The notes under the pieces: model-generated
Databases searched by the model: none
The model's input: only the letters and a program-made list of their open reading frames with translations
Told to the model about the DNA's origin: nothing
Made by a program: the position numbers and the translations under genes
Part shown: piece by piece, positions 1 through 5,294 of the stretch
Layout: the number at the start of each line of letters is the position of its first letter
How positions within the stretch are numbered: the first letter of the stretch is position 1
DNA from: CF-96 sp028287605
GTDB lineage: Bacteria; Chloroflexota; Dormibacteria; Aeolococcales; Aeolococcaceae
Direction: 5' to 3'
Assembly: GCA_034666465.1 (NCBI GenBank)
Contig: JAXDLT010000066.1
Location: 1-5,752, forward strand
Length of the DNA stretch: 5,752 nucleotides

Positions 1-1
1 C

Positions 2-796
2 GACGACGGGCTCTTCGGGCCCCGCTCGGTGGTGTGGCGGGTGCACCGCGACCGCAGCTTCCTGGTCGCCGGCATCCGCTCGCTGATGCTCCAGGCGCTG
101 CACCCCCTGCCGATGGCGGGGGTGGCCGAGCACAGCGACTGGCAGCGCGATCCCTTCGGCCGCCTCGCCGCCACCAGCGGCTACGTGCTCACCGTGACCT
201 ATGGTGAGAGCGCCGCCGCCCTCGCCGCCGCCGCGTGGGTGCGGGACATCCACACCCGGGTGCACGGCGTCGACGGGGTCACCGGCCTCGCCTACAGCGC
301 CGAGGACCCCGCGCTGCTGCTCTGGGTCCACGCCGCCATGGTCGACTCCATCGCCACGGTGGTGCGGGCCTACGGCCGCGGGCTCGACCCCGCCGCGGCC
401 GACGCCTATGTCGCCGAGATGGTGCGCTTCGCCTCCATCCTCGGCGTCCCCGAGGCGATCATCCCCCACGACGTGGCCGCCCTCACCCGGTATCTCACCT
501 CGGTCGACCTGGTCCAGGCCACCCCGGCGGCCCGCGAGGCGATGGCGATCGTGCTCGACCCGCCCGGCCTCGACCACGACACCCGCGAGCTCTGGCACGA
601 CGTCGGCAGGGTCGCCGTCGGCACGCTGCCGGAGTGGGCCCGCTCTCTCTACGGATGGGAGCCGCCGCCGCCCGCCGAGCTCGAGCGCGAGCCGGTCCGG
701 CAGCTGATCGGGGTGCTCGACTTCGCCTTCGAGTCGCTGCCCGGGGTGCTCGAGGCCCGGCGGCGCATCGAGCTGCGCATGCGGGCGGCCGGATGA
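2..796 (+). CDS. DUF2236 / MpaB-type oxygenase family protein, 5'-truncated by the window
   Basis: This is the C-terminal 264 residues of a DUF2236-family protein, a group that includes MpaB and latex-clearing-type oxygenases, some of which bind haem b. The reading frame is open from base 2, and the residues before the first GTG (base 29) already match the family opening (GLFGPRSVVWRVHRD). The real start therefore lies upstream of the window. Family signatures follow in order: a Leu-rich segment ending in LQALHP, a RDPFGRLAATSGY stretch, then YSAEDPALLLWVHAAM. The His codon of that last motif (329-331) is a candidate for the conserved family histidine. A later DAYVAEMVRFASILGVP segment is also typical. 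Substrate and haem binding cannot be read from sequence. The TGA (794-796) overlaps the ATG of the next gene, which suggests coupled translation. Family assignment is fairly secure; the specific reaction is unknown. Confidence 0.85.
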   Translation, partial: DDGLFGPRSVVWRVHRDRSFLVAGIRSLMLQALHPLPMAGVAEHSDWQRDPFGRLAATSGYVLTVTYGESAAALAAAAWVRDIHTRVHGVDGVTGLAYSAEDPALLLWVHAAMVDSIATVVRAYGRGLDPAAADAYVAEMVRFASILGVPEAIIPHDVAALTRYLTSVDLVQATPAAREAMAIVLDPPGLDHDTRELWHDVGRVAVGTLPEWARSLYGWEPPPPAELEREPVRQLIGVLDFAFESLPGVLEARRRIELRMRAAG

Positions 797-2247
797 GGAG
801 GGCGGTCGCCGCCGCCGCCGCGGTCGCCGCCACGGCCGGCCTGAGCGCGGCGGGTCTGCGCCGGCTCAACCGCCCCGGCGCCGGCATGGCGGTGCTGCAG
901 TCGCGCGGCGAGCGCGGCACGGCCATGGCCCGGCTGGCGCTGCGCATCGGCGGCCGCTACGCCGCCCGCTCGCCGCAGCTGATCTTCGCCTCGGTCGAGC
1001 GCCGCCGCGAGCTGCGCACCGACCTCGCCCTGCGCAGCGCCGACGAGGTCGCCGAGGAGCTGGGCTCGATGAAGGGCGCGCTGATGAAGCTCGGCCAGAT
1101 GGCCAGCTATCTCGACGACGGCATGCCGGAGAGCTTCCGCACCACCATGGCGCGCCTCCAGCACGACGCCCCCCCGATGAGCGCCGAGCTGGCCGCCGCG
1201 ACGGTCCGCGACGAGCTGGGCGCCCTCCCCGAGCGGGTCTTCGCGCGCTGGGACCCGCTGCCCTTCGCCGCCGCCTCGATCGGACAGGTGCACCGCGCCA
1301 TCACCCACGACGGCCGCGCCGTCGCCGTGAAGGTGCAGTACCCGGGCATCGCCCGCAGCCTGGAGTCCGACCTGCGCAACGTCGCGCTGCTGCGCCGGGT
1401 CGCCGCCAGCGCCTTCCCCGGCCTCGACACCCGGTCGATGATCGAGGAGCTCGGCGAGCGGATGCGCGAGGAGGTCGACTACCGCATCGAGGCCGAGAAC
1501 CAGCGGCTCTTCGCCACCTACTACGAGGGCCACCCCACCATCCACGTGCCCGCGGTGGTCGACGAGCTGAGCACCGCGCGGGTGCTCACCGCGGAGCTGG
1601 TCAGCGGGGCGCGCTTCGACGAGCTGCTGACCTGGCCGCAGCGCGAGCGCGACCTCGCCGCCGAGACCATCGACCGCTTCGTCTTCCGCAGCCTCTACCG
1701 GCTCCACGCCTTCAACGGCGACCCCCACCCGGGCAACTACCTCTTCCACGGCGGCGGGCGGGTGAGCTTTCTCGACTTCGGGCTGGTGAAGCACTTCACC
1801 GAGGAGGACCTGAAGCCGCTCGAGGACGCGGCCCGCTTCCTCGCGGTCGAGAACGACGGCGAGGGCTTCCGCGACGCCCTCGAGCGCGCCGGCTTCCTGC
1901 AGCGGGGCGCCCCGGTCTCGACCGCGGTGGTGGTCGAGCACCTCGGCCAGTTCTACCGGACGGTGCTGCGCGACGCGCCGATGACCATCACCCGCGAGTA
2001 CGCCTCGGCGATGGTGCGCCGCTACTTCGACACCCGCGGGCCGCTCGCCCCCTACAGCGACATCCCCCGGGCCTACGTGGTGCTCCAGCGCATCAACCTG
2101 GGCCTCTATGCGGTGCTCGGCAGCCTCGGGGCGACGGCCAACTGGCGGCGCATCGCCGAGGAGATCTGGCCCTTCCGGCTGGGGCCGCCCTCGACCCCGA
2201 TCGGCGAGGCCGAGGCCCGCTGGGAGGCGGCGCGCCGGGCCGCCTGA
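793..2247 (+). CDS. ABC1/UbiB (AarF/ADCK) family atypical protein kinase-like protein
   Basis: This 484-residue protein carries the full set of ABC1/ADCK motifs. It has the KxGQ motif (K99-Q102, KLGQ), the Ala-rich nucleotide loop (A159-H167, AAASIGQVH) and the ATP-site lysine (K180 in VAVK). It also has the ExD/EAxN helix (E227, D229, E233, N236), the catalytic-loop equivalent (D310-N315, DPHPGN) and the metal-binding DFG (D328-G330). No key residue is missing, so an ATPase- or kinase-like activity is plausible. Characterised relatives (UbiB, Coq8) support ubiquinone biosynthesis at the membrane; the substrate here is unknown. The N-terminus (about residues 4-22) is Ala-rich and hydrophobic and might insert in a membrane. 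The C-terminal part (NLGLYAVLGSLGATANWRRI) resembles actinobacterial members. The ATG at 793 is chosen because it overlaps the upstream TGA (ATGA). An open frame continues upstream to 235, but that part lies inside the DUF2236 gene and lacks family similarity. Confidence 0.92.
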   Translation: MRRAVAAAAAVAATAGLSAAGLRRLNRPGAGMAVLQSRGERGTAMARLALRIGGRYAARSPQLIFASVERRRELRTDLALRSADEVAEELGSMKGALMKLGQMASYLDDGMPESFRTTMARLQHDAPPMSAELAAATVRDELGALPERVFARWDPLPFAAASIGQVHRAITHDGRAVAVKVQYPGIARSLESDLRNVALLRRVAASAFPGLDTRSMIEELGERMREEVDYRIEAENQRLFATYYEGHPTIHVPAVVDELSTARVLTAELVSGARFDELLTWPQRERDLAAETIDRFVFRSLYRLHAFNGDPHPGNYLFHGGGRVSFLDFGLVKHFTEEDLKPLEDAARFLAVENDGEGFRDALERAGFLQRGAPVSTAVVVEHLGQFYRTVLRDAPMTITREYASAMVRRYFDTRGPLAPYSDIPRAYVVLQRINLGLYAVLGSLGATANWRRIAEEIWPFRLGPPSTPIGEAEARWEAARRAA

Positions 2248-2281
2248 CGCAGCGCGTCCCCGGGTGGCCGGGTCCGCGACC

Positions 2282-2314
2282 GACGGCTGAACCTGCCGTC
2301 ATGTGTAAGACGGC
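2282..2314. repeat. Inverted repeat with alternative pairings upstream of the HD-GYP promoter
   Basis: GACGGC (2282-2287) can pair with GCCGTC (2295-2300) across a 7-base loop. The same GCCGTC can instead pair with a second GACGGC (2309-2314) across an 8-base loop, so the two hairpins exclude each other. The second pairing extends by a T-G wobble and a C-G pair. No T-run follows, so it is not a classical intrinsic terminator. It lies after the ABC1 stop and before the -35 box at 2326. It could act as an operator dyad or as a weak 3' end for the upstream transcript. The repeats are directly visible; the function is inferred. Confidence 0.4.
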
Positions 2315-2325
2315 GGTAAAGACGG
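2305..2325 (+). promoter_or_regulatory. Tandem direct repeat GTAA(A)GACGG abutting the -35 box; possible activator site
   Basis: GTAAGACGG (2305-2313) and GTAAAGACGG (2316-2325) are near-identical direct repeats whose starts are 11 bases apart, about one helical turn. The second copy ends directly at the putative -35 element. Direct repeats of this spacing next to -35 are typical of binding sites for OmpR/PhoB-class response regulators, but no specific regulator can be named. In this G/C-dominated window the relatively A-rich repeats stand out. They may still be a chance pair. Confidence 0.35.
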
Positions 2326-2353
2326 TTGCGAGGACGCCCGGGGCACGTATGAT
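2326..2353 (+). promoter_or_regulatory. Predicted sigma70-type promoter for the HD-GYP gene
   Basis: The -35 element TTGCGA (2326-2331, 4 of 6 matches to consensus) is separated by 16 bases from TATGAT (2348-2353, 5 of 6 matches to TATAAT). In DNA this GC-rich such a pair is unlikely by chance, and it lies in the only gap between the ABC1 and HD-GYP genes. Transcription would start near 2360, giving a leader of about 57 bases before the ATG at 2417. This argues against the in-frame GTG at 2357 as start codon, because it would lie at or before the transcript's 5' end. Confidence 0.6.
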
Positions 2354-2416
2354 CGGGTGCAGCGGCGGCGCTGGCGGGTCGTTGCCGAAGGAAGAATCCT
2401 CTTACAGCAGCGGTTT

Positions 2417-3943
2417 ATGAGCTCGTCGACAACGCCGCCCGAGCGCGTCGCGTCCGCGCGCTGGCGAGCACGCCCGGTCCTCAGTGCGATGCTGCGCGTC
2501 GCCGTCTTCGTGATGCCCATCGTCGCCGCCCTGGCCCTCTCCTACCTGGTGGGCCGGGTCTTCCGCCGCCCCTCCGACTTCGGCGGCGCCGCCATCTGGT
2601 GGGTGGCGTTCCTGCTCGTCGAGGTGCTCGCCTTCGCCGCCTTCCACTGGATGGCGCAGCGGCTGATCCCGCTGGCGACCCTGCTGCGGCTCTCCCTGCT
2701 CTTCCCCGACCGCGCTCCCTCGCGGTTCGCGGTGGCGCGCCGGCGGGTGCGCGACCTCGAGACCGAGACCGCCTGGGTGGGCGGCAAGGGTGCCGGCGAG
2801 GCGCCCGCCCGCGCCACCGAGACCATCGTCACCCTGGTGTCGGCGCTCACCGCCCACGACCGCGCCACCCGCGGGCACTCGGAGCGGGTGCGCATCTTCA
2901 CCGACATGCTCGCCGACGAGCTCAAGCTGGGCCCTGAGGCCCGCGACCGGCTGCGCTGGGCGGCGCTGCTCCACGACATCGGCAAGCTCAGCGTGCCCGC
3001 CACCGTGCTCAACAAGCGCGGCGACCCCGGGCCCGAGGGGTGGAAGAGCCTGCGCCAGCACCCCGTCGAGGGCGCCCGGCTGATCGAGCCGATCCGGGAG
3101 TGGCTGGGGGAGTGGGCGCTGGCCGTCGAGCAGCACCACGAGCGCTGGGACGGCAAGGGCTATCCCCGTGGGCTGCGCGGCCGCGAGATCTCGCTCGGCG
3201 CCCGCATGGTCGCCGTCGTCGACGCGTTCGAGACCATGACCGCGGCCCGTCCCTACAAGCGGCCGATGGGCGTCGCCGCAGCCCGGCGCGAGCTGGTGCG
3301 CTCGTCGGGCACCCATCTCGATCCCACCCTGGTCCGCGCGTTCCTCACCATCTCCATCGGCCGCCTCTGGCGCACCGTGGGCTTCACCGCCTGGCTGGCG
3401 CCGCTCGCGGGGGCGCCGTTGGGGCTGATCCCCCGCCTCCTGCCCGCGGGCAGCGGCGCCGCCGGGGTGACCGCCCTGGTCACCACCGGCACGGTGGCGC
3501 TGCACCCGGCGGTGCTGCCGACGGCGCCGCCGGCCACGCCCGCGCCCAGCGTTCCGGCCCTGACCGTGCCGCGGTCGGCGGCATCGGGCGCCACCACCGT
3601 CCAGGTGCCCTCGCCGAGCGCCACCTCGCTGACCACGACGGCGTCGACGACCCACAATTGGTCGTCGACCGCCTCGACCACCACCACCGCCCACACCACC
3701 ACCACCACCATGAGCACCACGAGCACCACTCACCCGACCACCACCACCACCACCACCACGACCGGACCCACGACGAGCACCACCAGGAGCACCACGACCA
3801 CCAGCGGGCCGGGGACGACCACCACCACGACCGCACCGAGCACCACCACGACCGCCTCCCACACCAGCACCTCGCTGGTGACCAGCACCACCAACGCCAC
3901 CGCCGCCGCCAGCCCCGCGGCGGCGACCGCGAGCACCCCCTGA
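2417..3943 (+). CDS. Membrane-bound HD-GYP domain phosphohydrolase with Thr/Ser-rich C-terminal tail
   Basis: This 508-residue protein is probably a cyclic-di-GMP phosphodiesterase. Two hydrophobic segments (about residues 26-46 and 58-80) should anchor it. A basic linker leads to an HD-GYP domain at about residues 135-310. The metal-site residues are visible: H154 (GHSERV), H186-D187 with K190 (HDIGK), H215 (QHPVEG), H240-H241 and D269. The signature HHERWDGKGYP (240-250) is intact. No GGDEF, receiver or other sensor domain is seen. Further hydrophobic stretches (about 320-338 and 345-362) precede a Pro/Ala-rich segment. From about residue 406 to the end the sequence is almost only Thr, Ser and Ala. 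Whether this tail is outside or inside the cell depends on how many C-terminal segments cross the membrane. ATG 2417 is chosen over GTG 2357 because of the promoter position. A GAAGGAAG stretch (2387-2394) is rather far from this ATG. The TGA follows a run of five C, and the next frame may continue the protein. Confidence 0.88.
   Translation: MSSSTTPPERVASARWRARPVLSAMLRVAVFVMPIVAALALSYLVGRVFRRPSDFGGAAIWWVAFLLVEVLAFAAFHWMAQRLIPLATLLRLSLLFPDRAPSRFAVARRRVRDLETETAWVGGKGAGEAPARATETIVTLVSALTAHDRATRGHSERVRIFTDMLADELKLGPEARDRLRWAALLHDIGKLSVPATVLNKRGDPGPEGWKSLRQHPVEGARLIEPIREWLGEWALAVEQHHERWDGKGYPRGLRGREISLGARMVAVVDAFETMTAARPYKRPMGVAAARRELVRSSGTHLDPTLVRAFLTISIGRLWRTVGFTAWLAPLAGAPLGLIPRLLPAGSGAAGVTALVTTGTVALHPAVLPTAPPATPAPSVPALTVPRSAASGATTVQVPSPSATSLTTTASTTHNWSSTASTTTTAHTTTTTMSTTSTTHPTTTTTTTTTGPTTSTTRSTTTTSGPGTTTTTTAPSTTTTASHTSTSLVTSTTNATAAASPAAATASTP
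3676..3895 (+). repeat. ACC-rich trinucleotide microsatellite inside the HD-GYP gene
   Basis: This stretch is a degenerate tandem array of ACC, ACG and AGC codons. It includes an uninterrupted (ACC)7 at 3737-3757 that encodes part of a nine-Thr run. Other local units recur with small changes, for example GAGCACCAC. The unit is three bases long, so gain or loss of copies would lengthen or shorten the Thr tail without shifting the frame. The array has no stop codons in several other frames, where it reads as poly-His on the + strand or Val/Trp-rich on the - strand. Those readings are by-products of the repeat. Confidence 0.75.
3935..3943 (+). other. Possible -1 slip site or one-base indel at the HD-GYP stop codon
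   Basis: The last sense codons are ACC CCC, followed by TGA (3941-3943), so five C lie directly before the stop. A Pro-decoding tRNA on CCC (3938-3940) could re-pair perfectly one base back (3937-3939). Reading would then continue as CTG ACC GGC into the downstream membrane frame. One extra C in the true genome would have the same effect. No clear downstream pseudoknot or tandem heptamer slippery site was identified, so this is a suggestion and not an established recoding signal. Confidence 0.3.
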
Positions 3944-4014
3944 CCGGCGCCGCCGTCACCTCGACGACCACGGAGCAGGGCGGTCACCCGCTGCCCGCCG
4001 GGCTGGGCGTCGCC

Positions 4015-4482
4015 GTGGTCCTCGACTGGGCCCTCGCCGCGCAGCTGGTCACCCAGGGCATCGCCGGGCTCGGCGGGCACCTGGGCCAGTCCGGCGGTGC
4101 CGGCGGCCTGGCCGGCCGTCTCGCCGCCGCGGCGGTCGTCGCCGCCCTCGGCGAGGCGCTCCGCCGCGGGGTGCCCGCCGCGCGTTGGGTGCAGATCGGG
4201 CTGTGCGCGCTGCTCACCCTCTTTGGGGTGCTCGGGCTGGCCGGTCTCGCCGCCGGCCACGGCGTCGGCCGCGGGCGGCTGCTGTCCCTCGCCGTGCTGG
4301 TCACCTTCGCCCCCTTCGTGGTGTGGCGGCTGGCGCTGCCGCGCACCGCCGCCTGGTTCCGGCGCACCCGGGGGGCGGGTGGGGCCCCGCGGCTCAGCGG
4401 ACCGGGCTGGGTGACGGCGCTCCTGGCCTGGAGCGCGGCCTGGGGGGTGGCCGTCGCCTGGTCGCAGTCGCTGGGACGCTGA
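4015..4482 (+). CDS. Small multi-pass membrane protein of unknown function (start uncertain)
   Basis: I do not recognise this family. From the first canonical in-frame start after the HD-GYP stop (GTG 4015) it encodes 155 residues, rich in Ala, Gly, Leu and Val. About four hydrophobic segments are visible: the start through the AAAAVVAAL region, QIGLCALLTLFGVLGLAGL, LLSLAVLVTFAPFVVW, and ALLAWSAAWGVAVAW near the end. Short Arg-rich loops (RTAAWFRRTR) lie between the last two, fitting a cytoplasmic loop by the positive-inside rule. The GTG has only a weak G-rich upstream stretch. The frame also looks coding between 3943 and 4014 (G/C at third positions; VTSTTTEQ continues the Thr theme), but no ATG, GTG or TTG exists there. 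The true protein may start at CTG 3940 or be the C-terminal part of the HD-GYP protein joined by a -1 shift. It sits between the HD-GYP and thioredoxin genes, probably in one transcript. Confidence 0.6.
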   Translation: MVLDWALAAQLVTQGIAGLGGHLGQSGGAGGLAGRLAAAAVVAALGEALRRGVPAARWVQIGLCALLTLFGVLGLAGLAAGHGVGRGRLLSLAVLVTFAPFVVWRLALPRTAAWFRRTRGAGGAPRLSGPGWVTALLAWSAAWGVAVAWSQSLGR

Positions 4483-4528
4483 AGCCGTCCCGGCGGCCGG
4501 GTGGGTGCCCTGGGCGAGAATGTGGCTG

Positions 4529-5146
4529 ATGACCGAGACCGGCACGCCCGCGCCTCCGCCCGCTCCCGCCGCCGGCGGCCGCCGGTTGCGGCTGATCGCC
4601 CCGCTGGTGGCGGTGACCCTGGCGCTGGTCGCCGCGGTGCTCATCGCCCGCGCCGGCTCCGGCGGCTCGCCGGGGGGAGGCGCGCCCAACACCGGCACCC
4701 CGGTCGCCGTCTCGGTCGATCCGGCGCGCTGGGAGCTGCCCCGGCTCAACGGCCCGGGGCTGGTGCGGCTCGCCGATCTCAGGGGAAGGCCGGTGGTGGT
4801 GAACTTCTTCGCCTCCTGGTGCGGTCCCTGCCGGGCGGAGCTGCCGGTGCTGTCGGCGATGTCGACCCAGCTCGGCGACCGGGTGCGCTTCGTCGGCGTC
4901 GACTCCGAGGAGTCGGGCGACGGCCTGGCCATGGCACGGCAGTTCGGCGTCGACCGCTGGCCCATCGCCCAGGACGTCGGCGGCCGCCTGAACAGCGGGC
5001 TGCACGACGCCCTCGGTGCCATGGGCATGCCCGTGACCGCCTTCTACGATGCCCAGGGCAGGCTGCTGGGGGTCAAGCTCGGCACCTTCCTCCACGACAC
5101 CCTGCGCGACCGTCTCAACCAGCTCTACGGCCTCGGGGTCAGCTGA
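4529..5146 (+). CDS. TlpA/ResA-like membrane-anchored thioredoxin-fold protein
   Basis: This 205-residue protein has a short Pro/Ala-rich cytoplasmic N-terminus and one hydrophobic anchor (about residues 22-42, without a lipobox Cys). A Gly/Pro-rich linker leads to a thioredoxin fold outside the membrane. The active site is WCGPC (C98 and C101) within NFFASWCGPCRAELPVL. The cis-proline loop is M167-P168, followed by the VTAFYD strand. Family members of this type reduce or exchange disulfides on extracytoplasmic proteins, often for cytochrome c maturation or oxidative stress; the partner here is unknown, and no ccd or ccs genes are in the window. ATG 4529 is preferred because a GGGCGAG stretch (4512-4518) lies 10 bases upstream. 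ATG 4520 is too close to it, and GTG 4505 has no evident ribosome site. The gap to the upstream stop (4482) is 46 bases, compatible with co-transcription with the membrane ORF. Confidence 0.88.
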   Translation: MTETGTPAPPPAPAAGGRRLRLIAPLVAVTLALVAAVLIARAGSGGSPGGGAPNTGTPVAVSVDPARWELPRLNGPGLVRLADLRGRPVVVNFFASWCGPCRAELPVLSAMSTQLGDRVRFVGVDSEESGDGLAMARQFGVDRWPIAQDVGGRLNSGLHDALGAMGMPVTAFYDAQGRLLGVKLGTFLHDTLRDRLNQLYGLGVS

Positions 5147-5221
5147 GCGCCTCCAGGGTGGCGCGGGCCGCGATCCTGCCCGCCGCGCAAGCCTGTTGCG
5201 ACCATCCGCGTTGGAAGGGGT

Positions 5222-5237
5222 GCAGCGGTCTCGCTGC
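5222..5237 (+). other. Short perfect hairpin in the gap before the J-domain gene
   Basis: GCAGCG (5222-5227) and CGCTGC (5232-5237) form a perfect 6-bp stem with a four-base GTCT loop. It lies 75 bases after the thioredoxin stop and 57 bases before the next start. No T-run follows, so an intrinsic terminator is doubtful; a leader structure or chance are alternatives. The rest of the 5147-5294 gap holds no gene and no promoter that I can support. Confidence 0.25.
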
Positions 5238-5280
5238 CCGGCGTCATCGGGACCCCCCTGGCGGCGCCGTGAGGCATTGT

Positions 5281-5286
5281 GGGAAG
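5281..5286 (+). promoter_or_regulatory. Ribosome binding site for the J-domain gene
   Basis: GGGAAG lies 8 bases before the ATG at 5295, a good distance for a Shine-Dalgarno site. It decides for this ATG over the in-frame GTG at 5286, which overlaps the site, and TTG at 5277, which precedes it. Confidence 0.55.
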
Positions 5287-5294
5287 TGGACCAG

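Noticed and set aside
235..792. Upstream extension of the ABC1 frame giving a 670-residue protein
   Set aside because: It is an Arg/His/Pro-rich reading inside the well-supported DUF2236 gene, with no family similarity. The ABC1 start at 793 fits the ATGA overlap.
649..1941. Long minus-strand open frame opposite the ABC1 gene
   Set aside because: It is an antisense shadow: all ABC1 kinase motifs lie on the + strand in the same region.
2402..3862. Long minus-strand open frame (486 residues) opposite the HD-GYP gene
   Set aside because: It is Gly/Arg-rich low-complexity sequence typical of antisense frames in GC-rich genes. It lacks recognisable motifs and conflicts with the HD-GYP gene.
3673..3900. 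Triplet repeats as a CRISPR array or other spaced repeat array
   Set aside because: The repeats are codon-phase ACC/ACG/AGC runs without unique spacers, and lie in frame inside a coding region.
3040..3939. Poly-His-rich + strand reading frame that runs into the membrane ORF
   Set aside because: It is the out-of-frame reading of the HD-GYP domain and its ACC repeats (CAC codons). It has no credible start, and the HD-GYP frame has clear domain support across the same region.
4489..4501. CCCGG-CGG-CCGGG hairpin between the membrane ORF and the thioredoxin as a terminator
   Set aside because: The stem is only 5 bp with no T-run, and it lies within 30 bases of the next start. Such small G/C palindromes are expected by chance at this GC content.
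3730..5095. Minus-strand frames opposite the membrane ORF and the thioredoxin gene
   Set aside because: They read as Val-rich or Arg/Pro-rich complements of the repeat and of the thioredoxin gene, whose WCGPC fold on the + strand is clear.
5196..5224. TTGCGA as -35 of a promoter for the J-domain gene
   Set aside because: At 17-base spacing the -10 position reads GGTGCA, a poor match, so no promoter is called.
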